DNA of 64,000 nucleotides from NCBI GenBank assembly GCA_910589075.1, contig CAJUSK010000005.1, forward strand, positions 1-64,000, written 5' to 3'. Positions 1-7,456 of the stretch are shown here, piece after piece (positions within the stretch are counted from its first letter, which is position 1; every line of letters starts with the position of its first letter). The translations under genes and the position numbers were made by a program. This stretch comes from an uncultured Lachnospiraceae bacterium. Its GTDB lineage: Bacteria; Bacillota; Clostridia; Lachnospirales; Lachnospiraceae. Under the pieces are notes generated by a model. It searched no databases. It saw only the letters and a list, made by a program, of their open reading frames with translations, and was not told the DNA's origin.

Positions 1-52
1 AGCGGGGGAAATGGGGGGCACTTCTGGTCACGGTGTCCAGAAGATATACAAA

Positions 53-85
53 AACACCGCTCCGATTTTTACCGGAAACGGTGTT
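53..85. other. Inverted repeat in leading non-coding stretch
   Basis: A 7-base perfect inverted repeat (AACACCG/CGGTGTT) brackets a 19-base loop in the first 110 bases, which otherwise contain no open frame I can support. The stretch could be the end of an insertion element cut by the window edge, but no partner terminus is visible. There is no T-tract, so it is not a clear terminator. Confidence 0.25.
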
Positions 86-111
86 TGGTGTAAGGTTGAC
101 AGCCCATTAAA

Positions 112-627
112 TTGTTGTGTTTTTGTATGCTCTTGTTAAGGAAAGATAATAATATTGATTTATACCAAAGTATTAAAAATGAAATTTTTGGATGCAGTTA
201 TGTAACAGAAAAACAGAAATTGATTAAGCAAATATTTGATGCAATAGATCATAAAAATTATTGGATTGCTTGTATTGGATTATCTACCGTATTAGAGTTT
301 TTATTAGCAATAGAGAGCGATTTTAATTCAATAAAAATATCAGTGTTGCTTAAAAATTTTAAGGATAATGTAGGGAATATTGATATTAAAGAATATGAGG
401 TGGGTTTTTTATTTAGTCTTGATGGATTTTTAGAAAATTATAGTATACCTACTAATGGATTTGAAAGGGAAAAAGAGCCTAAATATATCAATAGACATTG
501 GATTGCACATGGGCGTATGTATCGTGAACTGACAAAAGTAGACACATATCAGATATTATTTGCGATATATGCTATGATTAGAATAATGGATATGGAAAGA
601 AGGGTTAAGCTACAAGAGGATATATAA
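112..627 (+). CDS. HEPN-like domain protein, possibly 5'-truncated
   Basis: 171 residues, AT-rich and mostly helical. Near the C-terminus (residues 127-134) it reads NRHWIAHG, which fits the R-X4-6-H signature of HEPN domains (R128, H133). HEPN proteins are often metal-independent RNases in toxin-antitoxin, abortive-infection and other defence systems. An upstream helix with the pattern YWIACIGLSTVLE resembles the first helical part of the same families. The start is uncertain: TTG at 112 or ATG at 127, neither with a convincing Shine-Dalgarno sequence, and an in-frame TGA lies at 97-99. The N-terminus may therefore have been removed by a rearrangement. No antitoxin or nucleotidyltransferase partner lies beside it. 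The family call rests on the motif; substrate and function are unknown. Confidence 0.5.
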   Translation: MLCFCMLLLRKDNNIDLYQSIKNEIFGCSYVTEKQKLIKQIFDAIDHKNYWIACIGLSTVLEFLLAIESDFNSIKISVLLKNFKDNVGNIDIKEYEVGFLFSLDGFLENYSIPTNGFEREKEPKYINRHWIAHGRMYRELTKVDTYQILFAIYAMIRIMDMERRVKLQEDI

Positions 628-820
628 GATAAGAGAGGATTATTACTGAAAAACTGATAGATTTTCAGGAGAAAAATACTATTTCCTTCATAAAACTGTG
701 GTCGAACTGAACCTAACGAAAACAAGCCATTTTTTGCACCCTCATATGTGCTAAAAACCTTGAAAAATAGGAATTTCTTTAGAGGGATCTGATGACAGCT
801 TTAATTTTCCCAAAATGGCA

Positions 821-849
821 TTGAAAATATATGCATATAATGATATAAT
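821..849 (+). promoter_or_regulatory. Promoter and palindromic operator of the toxin-antitoxin pair
   Basis: TTGAAA (821-826) and TATAAT (844-849) are separated by 17 bases, about 50 bases before the antitoxin start. The spacer contains a perfect 12-base palindrome, TATATGCATATA (828-839). That is a good place for autorepression by a Phd/YefM-type antitoxin, which is how such operons are usually controlled. Operator function is inferred. Confidence 0.6.
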
Positions 850-902
850 ATGACTATGCTTTTAGCTTGGTTGATTTTTTATGTGTAGAAAGGATATATA
901 TT

Positions 903-1184
903 ATGGAAGTAATCAGACCATCTTCAGATTTGAGAAATCATTACAACGAAATATCCAAACAATGCCATGATGAACGAAATCCTGTCATTATTACAGTAAA
1001 TGGTCGGGGTGATACAGCAATTATGGGATTACAGGATTATTATCAGATGAAATCAGAACTGGAATTATTGCGGACATTGGCAGAAGCCGAGAATGATGTT
1101 GTAAATGGAAGGGTTGCACCAATACAGGACACATTTGATGATATAAGGAAAACTTTGTTGGAGAGAAAATCAAATGAAATATAA
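903..1184 (+). CDS. Phd/YefM-family antitoxin
   Basis: 93 residues starting at ATG 903, with AGAAAGGA about 8 bases upstream; in-frame codons further upstream lack a ribosome binding site. The N-terminal half (IRPSSDLRNHYNEIS, then PVIITVNGRGDTAIMGLQDY) has the Phd/YefM fold pattern: a DNA-binding N-terminus that controls its own promoter. The C-terminal helices would bind and neutralise the toxin. The toxin gene follows with an 11-base overlap, so the pair is translationally coupled. Family assignment is by pattern recognition and fits the gene order, size and spacing of type II systems. Confidence 0.85.
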   Translation: MEVIRPSSDLRNHYNEISKQCHDERNPVIITVNGRGDTAIMGLQDYYQMKSELELLRTLAEAENDVVNGRVAPIQDTFDDIRKTLLERKSNEI

Positions 1185-1485
1185 TATAATTAGAACCGAC
1201 AAAGCAGATGAGCAGTTAAGAGAGATTATTTTTTATATTGCTGATGACTCTGGGAGCATAGACATAGCATTAGATTATCTTGATAAAATCGAAAAAGCTA
1301 TAAGCAGCTTAGAGGAATTTCCTATGTCTGGAAGTATGCCAAGGTATTCTATATTGAAAAAACAGGGATTTAGAGTCCTTGTTGTAGAAAAGCATCTGAT
1401 ATTTTATAAAGTTTATGAGGATAAGAAAGAGGTTGTTATATATGCAGTTGTAGATGGCAGGCGTGAATATCGGAATTTAATTTAA
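1174..1485 (+). CDS. RelE/ParE-family toxin
   Basis: 103 residues overlapping the antitoxin gene by 11 bases, with GGAGAG 8 bases before its ATG. It shows the RelE/ParE pattern: an N-terminal helical hairpin (KADEQLREIIFYIADDSG), a central FPMSG turn, then strands with FRVLVVEKHLIFYKVYED and a C-terminal VVDGRREY. The late-strand RVL/IFY/VVDGRR pattern is typical of ParE-type members, which inhibit gyrase, whereas RelE members cleave mRNA at the ribosome. I cannot decide between these activities. No frameshift or truncation is visible, so it could be functional and help maintain the island. Confidence 0.85.
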   Translation: MKYNIIRTDKADEQLREIIFYIADDSGSIDIALDYLDKIEKAISSLEEFPMSGSMPRYSILKKQGFRVLVVEKHLIFYKVYEDKKEVVIYAVVDGRREYRNLI

Positions 1486-1564
1486 ATAGGTCAAAAGTAT
1501 AAAAAAGTTCAGTGTACAAGGGGCACAAACAAGATTAAAAAGAAATGATAGATTTGAAATATCG

Positions 1565-1608
1565 GATAGAGTGGTAAATTGACAAAGGTTCAAATTTTCC
1601 ACTCTATC
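1565..1608. repeat. 10-bp perfect inverted repeat
   Basis: GATAGAGTGG at 1565-1574 and CCACTCTATC at 1599-1608 face each other across 24 bases, at the 3' edge of the serine-recombinase fragment. The arms could be a scar of a mobile-element end or a weak hairpin. The right arm lies within the last codons of the fragment. No function is assigned. Confidence 0.35.
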
Positions 1609-1838
1609 TCTACATGGTCACTCATAGCGGAAAAGATGAACTGTTCAAATTCTTCCCTGCGGATTTTGCCACAGCCCGGACAGCCTTTATTTTCTGTCCG
1701 TTTGGTACACCGGAAATATCCGGTGCTGTTCGGCACATGGGTGGCTTTCAAAGCATATCCGCAATGTCCGCATTTGACTTTTCCGGCAAACCAGGTATTT
1801 CTCGGCTTTCTTCCATGCTGGAAAGTGGTATTCGGATA
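1590..1838 (-). pseudogene. C-terminal fragment of a large serine recombinase
   Basis: Read on the minus strand, about 82 codons encode NTWFAGKVKCGHCGYALKA, then YFRCTK, then GCPGCGKIRREEFEQFIF, ending in TGA at 1590-1592. The CxxC...C...CxxC arrangement is the recombinase zinc beta-ribbon found after the catalytic domain of large serine recombinases (TndX/CisA/phage type). The frame is blocked upstream by TGA at 1839-1841, and no catalytic resolvase domain is present. It is therefore a remnant of a second mobile element, oriented opposite to the neighbouring genes. Confidence 0.7.
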
Positions 1839-1922
1839 TCAAACTCCGGTACAGTACAGGGAAAACAACCTTAAAAAAGTTGTCTAAAAAAGTGTTGACC
1901 ATCCATATTGATCTTCATACAG

Positions 1923-1952
1923 GGCACTGTCTGCTTCAAAACAGTGCCTTTT
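1923..1952 (+). terminator. Rho-independent terminator-like hairpin
   Basis: GGCACTGT (1923-1930) pairs with ACAGTGCC (1941-1948) around a 10-base loop and is followed by TTTT. It lies between the recombinase fragment and the integrase. It could end transcription from the toxin-antitoxin operon. Confidence 0.5.
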
Positions 1953-2039
1953 ACGATAAAAATATTTACATTACAGAGGTGAAGCATTATAAAGAGTAGA
2001 ATAGAGCTAAACGATCTGCAATATGGCCAGAACAACGAT

Positions 2040-3220
2040 ATGTTGCAGTTTCTCATAAAAAATGGTAAGATTGATATCAGCGATGTACAGAACAGTATGG
2101 AAGCTATGAAGAGAAAAGAATTATTAGAGAAGCATCCGTATAAAATCTGGCAAGGGAAGGATGGTGAGTGGTATACATATCTACCAGATGATAAAAAGGA
2201 AGGGTGCTTAAAAAGAGAAAATTTAAAAAGGACTTAGAAAGTATAATAACTGACTACTATAAAAATAAAAAAGAAATTTTGTTAAAGGATGTATTTCAAG
2301 AATGGTCTTTACAGAAGCTTGAATACGGTGAAATCCAAAAACAAACATATGACCGTTATACGACCGATTACCGAAGATTTTTTACTGATTCTGATATTTC
2401 CCAAAAAGATGTCAGAACGATAACGGAAGATGATTTGGAATTATTTATTCGTGAGACTATCAGGAAGATGAGATTAACAAATAAAGCCTATGGTGGTTTA
2501 CGATTGTTGATTATAGGGATATTCAAATATGCAAAGAAACAAAAATATACAGAAATTAGTATCACACAGTTTTTCGGTGATTTGAATTTGCCTAAAAAAT
2601 GTTTTGCGAAAAAGGCCATACAAGATAGCGAGTCAGTTTTTACGGATGATGAAGTCGAAAAAATATCTGACTATATTCAAAAGAATCCGTCATTGTTAAA
2701 CTATGGGATTTTACTTGCTTTTCAGACCGGCGTTCGTGTTGGGGAACTTTGTACACTAAAGTATTCCGATGCTCAAGGGAATAAGCTGTGTATAAGACGT
2801 ACAGAGGTCAGATACAGGGATAAAGATGGTAATTATGTATTTGAAGTCCGTGAGTCTCCTAAAACAGAAGCAGGAAACAGGGATATAATTCTAAGCTCTG
2901 AGGCAAAAAGAACATTAAAGGAAATAAGGAGACTAAATCCGTTTGGTGAGTTTATATTTATGAAAGATGGAAAGCGGATAAAAGAAAAGGCATTCAGCGT
3001 TAAAATTACAAAGATATGCAAATATGTTGGAATTAAAGAACGGTCAATGCATAAAGCCAGAAAAACTTATGCAACGAAGCTGATAAACGGCGGCGTGGAT
3101 GAAAGTCTTATCATAAAACAAATGGGGCATACCTCTATTGACTGCACAAAGAATTATTATTTCAACAATAAGAATGATGAAGAAGCTATAAAGCAAATAG
3201 AAAAAGCAATAGCGTACTGA
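2040..3220 (+). pseudogene. Tyrosine-recombinase integrase with a frameshift near its N-terminus
   Basis: The N-terminal part (2040 to about 2215) encodes an arm-type DNA-binding segment with KHPYKIWQGKDGEWYTYLPD. The remaining ~335 codons are in the -1 frame (from about 2204) and contain the core-binding and catalytic domains. Catalytic residues are visible: Arg in TGVRVGELC, HxxR in MHKARKTYAT, His in MGHTSID, and the Tyr pair in KNYYF. The two parts join smoothly only with a -1 shift within CTTAAAAAGAG around 2207-2217. This looks like an indel in an A-run rather than a canonical slippery heptamer. The gene is AT-rich and points towards tRNA-Met, the presumed integration target. A sequencing error or programmed shift is possible. 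Confidence 0.75.
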
Positions 3221-3246
3221 TGTTCTGATTACCTTTTGATTACCGC

Positions 3247-3295
3247 CAAAAAGAAAAGTCTCAAAAACCTTGTAAAATCAAGGCTTTTAAGACTT
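3247..3295 (-). terminator. Terminator of the tRNA transcript, probably bidirectional
   Basis: A long hairpin has arms AAGTCT (3256-3261) and AGACTT (3290-3295), with inner pairing AAAA/TTTT and CCTTG/CAAGG. On the minus strand it follows the tRNA-Met gene directly and is trailed by a T-rich run, as expected for a factor-independent terminator. On the plus strand it lies 35 bases after the integrase stop and could serve that gene too. Confidence 0.7.
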
Positions 3296-3302
3296 CCACA
3301 AA

Positions 3303-3340
3303 TAGCGAGAGGGGGATTTGAACCCTCGACACTACGGGTA
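3303..3340. other. Probable attachment-site region at the tRNA-Met 3' end
   Basis: The T-arm and 3' acceptor strand of tRNA-Met face the integrase gene about 80 bases away. Tyrosine integrases commonly recombine at this part of tRNA genes and leave the tRNA intact. The other att copy is not in the window, so the exact core cannot be defined. This is positional inference only. Confidence 0.35.
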
Positions 3341-3376
3341 TGAACCGTATGCTCTAGCCAACTGAGCTATCTCGCC
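3303..3376 (-). tRNA. tRNA-Met (CAT), elongator type
   Basis: The minus strand folds into a full cloverleaf of 74 nucleotides. The acceptor stem is GGCGAGA with TCTCGCT (G-T at pair 1). The D-arm is TAGCTCAGTTGGCTAGA. The anticodon stem-loop ACGGTTCATACCCGT carries anticodon CAT, and the T-arm contains GGTTCAAATCC. The discriminator is A and CCA is not encoded. The GGCG start marks an elongator rather than an initiator tRNA. It is co-oriented with tRNA-Val 11 bases upstream and shares its promoter. Confidence 0.95.
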
Positions 3377-3387
3377 GTATGAATGAG

Positions 3388-3460
3388 TGGGACCTATAGG
3401 GCTCGAACCTATGACCCTCTGCTTGTAAGGCAGATGCTCTCCCAGCTGAGCTAAGATCCC
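3388..3460 (-). tRNA. tRNA-Val (TAC)
   Basis: 73-nucleotide cloverleaf on the minus strand. The acceptor stem GGGATCT pairs with AGGTCCC. The D-arm includes TAGCTCAGCTGGGAGAG. The anticodon stem-loop CTGCCTTACAAGCAG gives anticodon TAC, and the T-loop is GGTTCGAGCCC. The discriminator is A and CCA is not encoded. It is the first gene of a two-tRNA transcript with tRNA-Met. Confidence 0.95.
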
Positions 3461-3495
3461 ATTCATGTAAGTTGCTTTCCGCAACCCGCTAGACT

Positions 3496-3524
3496 AATAT
3501 ACTATTTTTTCCATAGATTGTCAA
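3496..3524 (-). promoter_or_regulatory. Promoter of the tRNA-Val/tRNA-Met transcript
   Basis: On the minus strand TTGACA (complement of 3519-3524) and TATATT (complement of 3496-3501) are separated by exactly 17 bases, with the tRNA-Val 5' end 35 bases downstream. This is a near-consensus vegetative promoter, as expected for a stable RNA. Confidence 0.8.
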
Positions 3525-3790
3525 GTACTCATTTCAACTTTTTTTCAATAGATAAAGTTTATGTTTCAAATTGTACTTTTATGACCATCAGATAAAATGG
3601 AGCGGGAAGCATCTGTGTGTATTTTCTGCCATTCGGTATTGGCTTTGTTGATGTGCGGTGCCATAGGTGTGAATGGATCATGGCCTGTGGAGCCGGGGCG
3701 GCTTTAGGTCAACCGTGCGGTGGAAAACAGGAATTGTATTTTAGGGGTGTATTTAACGGTAATTTTGGTGCTGTAAGCCGATGACAGACA
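3525..3790. other. Intergenic region without a recognised gene
   Basis: Between the tRNA promoter and the promoter at 3791 I see no open frame with a ribosome binding site, no RNA motif I can name and no repeat. A short T-rich run near 3538-3546 is the only compositional feature. Confidence 0.5.
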
Positions 3791-3820
3791 TTTACAAGGC
3801 GTACATGAATGGACTATAAT
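3791..3820 (+). promoter_or_regulatory. Promoter upstream of the small gene and LRR operon
   Basis: TTTACA (3791-3796) and a perfect TATAAT (3815-3820) are 18 bases apart. This is the only convincing promoter between the tRNAs and the operon beginning at 4343. It lies about 100 bases before the small gene at 3919 and may drive the whole downstream block. Confidence 0.5.
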
Positions 3821-3918
3821 ATAAACAGAAAATTCGTGAAAACAGGCATAGGCCATGTTGCAAAATACCGGACATTCACCCTGAGATGTCAGACAGGGAC
3901 CGGAGGGAGGAAAGCCTT

Positions 3919-4179
3919 ATGGAATTTTACTTTAAAACAGTTGGTGCGAAGGTACATTTATACCGTGAAAACGGTCTTTTTGATGAGGATTTGGGAGAAC
4001 TTACCAAAACGTTTACAGGGAAATTAAAAACCCGTCATATGTTTGGTGAAAATTTTGAACTGGAAGATATTTCAGGTATTTTCTCAAAGGGCACCAAATA
4101 TGCCATCAAAAGTTCCAAAGGCCTGAAAGGCGTGATTGAAAAGAAGAAGTTCAGCAGCAGATTTGTTTTACAGGAGTGA
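3919..4179 (+). CDS. Hypothetical 86-residue protein
   Basis: I chose ATG 3919 because GGAGGGAGG lies just upstream; an in-frame start at 3886 would add a short arginine/glutamate-rich stretch and lacks such a site. The protein is basic and probably soluble, without signal peptide or membrane helix (it begins MEFYFKTVGAKVHLYREN). I do not recognise its family. It sits 163 bases before the LRR gene in the same direction and may be co-transcribed with that operon or an independent small gene. Confidence 0.55.
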   Translation: MEFYFKTVGAKVHLYRENGLFDEDLGELTKTFTGKLKTRHMFGENFELEDISGIFSKGTKYAIKSSKGLKGVIEKKKFSSRFVLQE

Positions 4180-4342
4180 GAAACAATGCGATGGAAGGCT
4201 GGACCGGCAGAGCGGGTGAGACGACAGAGGAATTAGTTTGAAGCGTTGCGAATGCCAAAGGATCAGAGATGCCTGTTACAGGTTTATCTGAGGGGGCTAT
4301 GAGGATTTGGGGAAAGACAGATAAGGAGGGGAAGAGACGCAT

Positions 4343-6295
4343 ATGCAGTTAGATATTACGAAGTGCAGTTGTCCTGCCTGTGGCGGGAGGCTGGTTCTGG
4401 CGGACCCATATACGGGGCTGGTGGTATGTGGATACTGTGGCAACCGTTATCTGGTAAACGGAGAACAGTTGTATAATGTTACCTATACGGATATTTCTCA
4501 GGGCAGACCGGTGATGGTTCAGGAGAAAGGGGATGAAAGAGATAAACGGGGCTGGTATGTGGGGTTCTTTCTGGCAGCTGTACTGATGTTTATTCTGCTG
4601 ACTGTTTTCCTGTTTGTCCCTGTTATCAGGACATTCCAGATGAAATTATCTGCGCCTGTATCCGGGCCGGCAGTTGAAAAGGCGGATGCGGCGCAGGAAA
4701 CGGAGGCGGCCTTTTCACGGAGCAGGCTGATGGAAGCCATGCTGGAAGAGATGTTTGGAACGGGTGCCGTAACCGCAGAAAAGCTGGATCAGGTCACTTA
4801 TTTGAGCATGGAACCTTCCGGGGATTCAACATATATACAGTACAGCTTTGGGGATCCGGCGGAGGACTCGCCGGAAATTTACAGTGCGGTTCTTCCGGAA
4901 AGGGAGTGGGACGGACGGGATCTGGGTGCGTTTACAGGCCTGGTACGCCTGGAGATGTCTTATGACCTGTTCTGCGAAGGGGATCTGAGCGGTCTGACCA
5001 ATCTGCGGGAGATCGTGACATCAGGGGCGGAACTGTCCTCTCTGGCGGAACTGGTTGCGGATCCGGGACAGATCCGGGAACTGGACCTGCGGAAAGTGAA
5101 GTCTGTGGATGGAATCTCCATGTTTACGGGCCTGGAACGGCTGACGATAGAAAATATGCCCGCAGAGGATGTAAAGCAGCTTGTGTCCCTGGAATCTTTA
5201 AAACAGCTTTCCCTGGTGGACAATATCAGTTCTGATTCCATCTTTGTAGAGGAAGCCGTAAGAGTTGTGGATTATACAGCCATTTCCCGGATGACAGCTC
5301 TGGAATCGCTGTATATCCGGTCGGATATACTCAAAGAGATCAGTTTTCTGAGCGGTCTGCCCAGGCTGACTTCCCTGGAGTTGGAAGATACTGTGATCAT
5401 CAGTCTGGAGCCGCTGAAAAGCATACAGGGACTGCAATGTCTGCATCTGTCCGGAAATGACAGACTAAAAGACTATTCGCCGGTTTCGGAATTGTCCGGT
5501 TTGCAGGATTTGCTGATTTACAAACAGACAAGTGATCCGGATCCGGATATTTCGGCCTTAAAAGAACTGAAGAAACTGGAGATCAGCGGTTTCATGTCTG
5601 TTTCCTCCCTTTCGGGTCTGACGAATTTGCAGGAACTTTCCATACATGATTGTAATGTGGAGGGGGCACAGGCGCTTTCCACTTTGACCGGTGTGGAACG
5701 GCTGACTTTTTATTCTGTCTGGGAATCCTACGGCAGACTTAGGAATCTGGATTTTCTGGACGGTATGACAGGGCTGAAATATATGGATTTCTGTGACGAT
5801 TCCGAAGATGAAGAGTGGATGAGCGCTATCCCTCAGTTGCAAGTATATGGCGATATATCCTCTGTCTTCAATCATCCGGGCCTGGAAGAGCTGTATTTAA
5901 ATAAAGGTATGTATGAAATAAATTTTGATCGGATTGTGGAAAATCCGACACTCAGGGTACTGCGGCTGGAGCATCAGGAACTGCATGAAAATTTTTATGT
6001 TGAGTCCTATGGCGGTATGTCCAGCATATGGTATGATGATGTGGAACTGAACGATCATCTGGATTTTCTGGGAAAATTTCCGAATCTGGAAGAGTTGTAC
6101 CTGTCGGGCAATGGATTGACAGACCTGGAGTTTGTCTCTTCGCTGGAGTCTCTGACCCGTCTGGATGTAAGCGATAACGCCATCACCGATCTTGCACCGC
6201 TGATGCAGGCAAACGCCTTAATCTGGCTGGACATCCGGGACAATCCTGCAAAAGGAACGGAAAAACTGGATGCGGCTGTGGAAATAATACAATAG
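4343..6295 (+). CDS. Zinc-ribbon, single-pass membrane, leucine-rich-repeat protein
   Basis: 650 residues. The N-terminus has a zinc-ribbon motif, CPAC at 10-13 and CGYC at 29-32. A hydrophobic helix at about 71-95 follows (WYVGFFLAAVLMFILLTVFL). From about residue 180 to the end there are repeated leucine-rich units of the SDS22/internalin-like kind, with patterns such as LTNLREI, LPRLTSLEL, FPNLEELYLSGN and LTRLDVSDN. The predicted topology is a cytoplasmic zinc ribbon, one transmembrane helix and an extracytoplasmic LRR domain. LRRs usually bind protein ligands; the ligand is unknown. AGGAGGGG precedes the ATG. Its stop touches the next reading frame, so it heads the MoxR-type operon and may be its membrane sensor or anchor, which is inference. 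Confidence 0.75.
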   Translation: MQLDITKCSCPACGGRLVLADPYTGLVVCGYCGNRYLVNGEQLYNVTYTDISQGRPVMVQEKGDERDKRGWYVGFFLAAVLMFILLTVFLFVPVIRTFQMKLSAPVSGPAVEKADAAQETEAAFSRSRLMEAMLEEMFGTGAVTAEKLDQVTYLSMEPSGDSTYIQYSFGDPAEDSPEIYSAVLPEREWDGRDLGAFTGLVRLEMSYDLFCEGDLSGLTNLREIVTSGAELSSLAELVADPGQIRELDLRKVKSVDGISMFTGLERLTIENMPAEDVKQLVSLESLKQLSLVDNISSDSIFVEEAVRVVDYTAISRMTALESLYIRSDILKEISFLSGLPRLTSLELEDTVIISLEPLKSIQGLQCLHLSGNDRLKDYSPVSELSGLQDLLIYKQTSDPDPDISALKELKKLEISGFMSVSSLSGLTNLQELSIHDCNVEGAQALSTLTGVERLTFYSVWESYGRLRNLDFLDGMTGLKYMDFCDDSEDEEWMSAIPQLQVYGDISSVFNHPGLEELYLNKGMYEINFDRIVENPTLRVLRLEHQELHENFYVESYGGMSSIWYDDVELNDHLDFLGKFPNLEELYLSGNGLTDLEFVSSLESLTRLDVSDNAITDLAPLMQANALIWLDIRDNPAKGTEKLDAAVEIIQ

Positions 6296-6340
6296 ATGAT
6301 GGAAACAGGAACTATAACAGGGATGGGGAAGGAGTATGAG

Positions 6341-7456
6341 ATGGAAACAGAAAAGCTGATTAAACCGCCGGTGGAGATACGATATGCCGGGGAACTGGAA
6401 GCGTTGCGGGCGGTGGATACAGGACGCAGGCCCAGGAACTGGCTGATGTCGCCCAGGGCGGTGCGCACATTTATCCTGGGCAGCCGGGAGCCGGTGGAAT
6501 ATCAGGGCAAATCCTATCAGATTCAAAAGAAATATTTTGGGAATGATGCGTTGGTGGAACGGTGCATTGTGACGCTGGCAGGAAACAGGGGGCTGATGCT
6601 GGTAGGAGAGCCGGGAACGGCCAAAACCATGCTTTCGGAACTTTTGTCGGCTGCCATCAGCGGGATCAGTACCAATACGATTCAGGGTACGGCGGGCACC
6701 ACAGAGGATATGATTAAATATTCCTGGAATTACGCGCTTTTGCTGGCCAAAGGGCCGGTGCGGGAAGCGCTGGTTCCCGCGCCTCTGTATACGGGGATGG
6801 AAAAGGGGATTATGACCCGGTTTGAGGAAATTACCAGAACTCCGGCGGAAATTCAGGATTCTCTGATCAGTGTTCTCAGTGATAAGGTGCTGAATGTGCC
6901 GGAACTGGAAGAGAACGGATTTTTGTTTGCCAAACCGGGGTTTAATGTGATCGGCACGGCCAATACGAGGGACAAAGGCGTCAATGAGATGAGCAGCGCC
7001 CTGAAACGACGCTTTAATTTCGAAACGGTGATGCCGGTGCGGGAGGCGGCGCTGGAAAAACAGATTATATTAAATGAAGTCAATGCGCTGGCCCGGGAGG
7101 CCCATGTGGAAATGCAGGCCGATGAGGATGTGGCTGAACTTCTGGCCTCCACCTATCATGAATTGCGGGAAGGCGTCTCTTCGCATGGACACAGGATTGA
7201 TAAGCCCTCTGCGGTTATGAGTACTGCGGAAGCGGTTTCCGTATATTACCAGACAATGATTACCGGGTACTATTATGGGGATAGCAATATGAGCGTAGAT
7301 GCGCTGGTGCAGAACCTGGTGGGAGCTGTTTCCAAGGAAAATAAAGAGGATCTGGAGAAGGTAAAATCCTATTTCAACACAGTGATCCGGGATAAGAGCA
7401 ATCAAGAGGGCGGGATATGGAAAGAGTATTACGAAGCGAAGAAATGGCTGAAATAA
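6341..7456 (+). CDS. MoxR-type AAA+ ATPase (YehL-like)
   Basis: 371 residues from ATG 6341, chosen because GGGGAAGGAG lies 7 bases upstream; an ATG at 6296 abuts the LRR stop but has no site of its own. Walker A is GEPGTAKT (about residues 89-96). The Walker B segment contains IMTRFEEITR, and sensor-1 is NVIGTANTRD. These are marks of the MoxR branch of AAA+ ATPases, which act as chaperone-like remodellers with VWA-domain partners. A VWA gene lies two genes downstream. The order MoxR, DUF5682, VWA, SWIM corresponds to E. coli yehL, yehM, yehP, yehQ, whose role is unknown. The next gene starts inside its last codons, indicating translational coupling. Confidence 0.85.
   Translation: METEKLIKPPVEIRYAGELEALRAVDTGRRPRNWLMSPRAVRTFILGSREPVEYQGKSYQIQKKYFGNDALVERCIVTLAGNRGLMLVGEPGTAKTMLSELLSAAISGISTNTIQGTAGTTEDMIKYSWNYALLLAKGPVREALVPAPLYTGMEKGIMTRFEEITRTPAEIQDSLISVLSDKVLNVPELEENGFLFAKPGFNVIGTANTRDKGVNEMSSALKRRFNFETVMPVREAALEKQIILNEVNALAREAHVEMQADEDVAELLASTYHELREGVSSHGHRIDKPSAVMSTAEAVSVYYQTMITGYYYGDSNMSVDALVQNLVGAVSKENKEDLEKVKSYFNTVIRDKSNQEGGIWKEYYEAKKWLK

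Larger units (their letters stand above)
1..3302. mobile_element. Remnant integrated element next to tRNA-Met
   Basis: This stretch is visibly more AT-rich than the core genes downstream. It carries a HEPN-like gene, a toxin-antitoxin pair, a serine-recombinase fragment and a tyrosine integrase. The integrase ends about 80 bases from the 3' end of a tRNA-Met gene, the classical arrangement of a tRNA-targeting integrative element. The left boundary is outside the window or lost, and two of the recombination genes are broken, so I read it as a decayed or composite island rather than an active element. The extent is inferred from gene content and base composition only. Confidence 0.5.

Noticed and set aside
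1-111. End of an insertion sequence at the left window edge
   Set aside because: A hairpin is visible, but there is no transposase, no second terminus and no target duplication in view, so I could not support a named element.
2204-2237. Programmed -1 ribosomal frameshift in the integrase
   Set aside because: The local sequence CTTAAAAAGAG lacks a canonical X-XXY-YYZ heptamer in the zero frame, and I see no stimulatory stem-loop or internal Shine-Dalgarno. An indel is simpler.
5198-5875. Minus-strand frames within the LRR gene
   Set aside because: They mirror the leucine-rich repeat coding pattern and lack ribosome binding sites.
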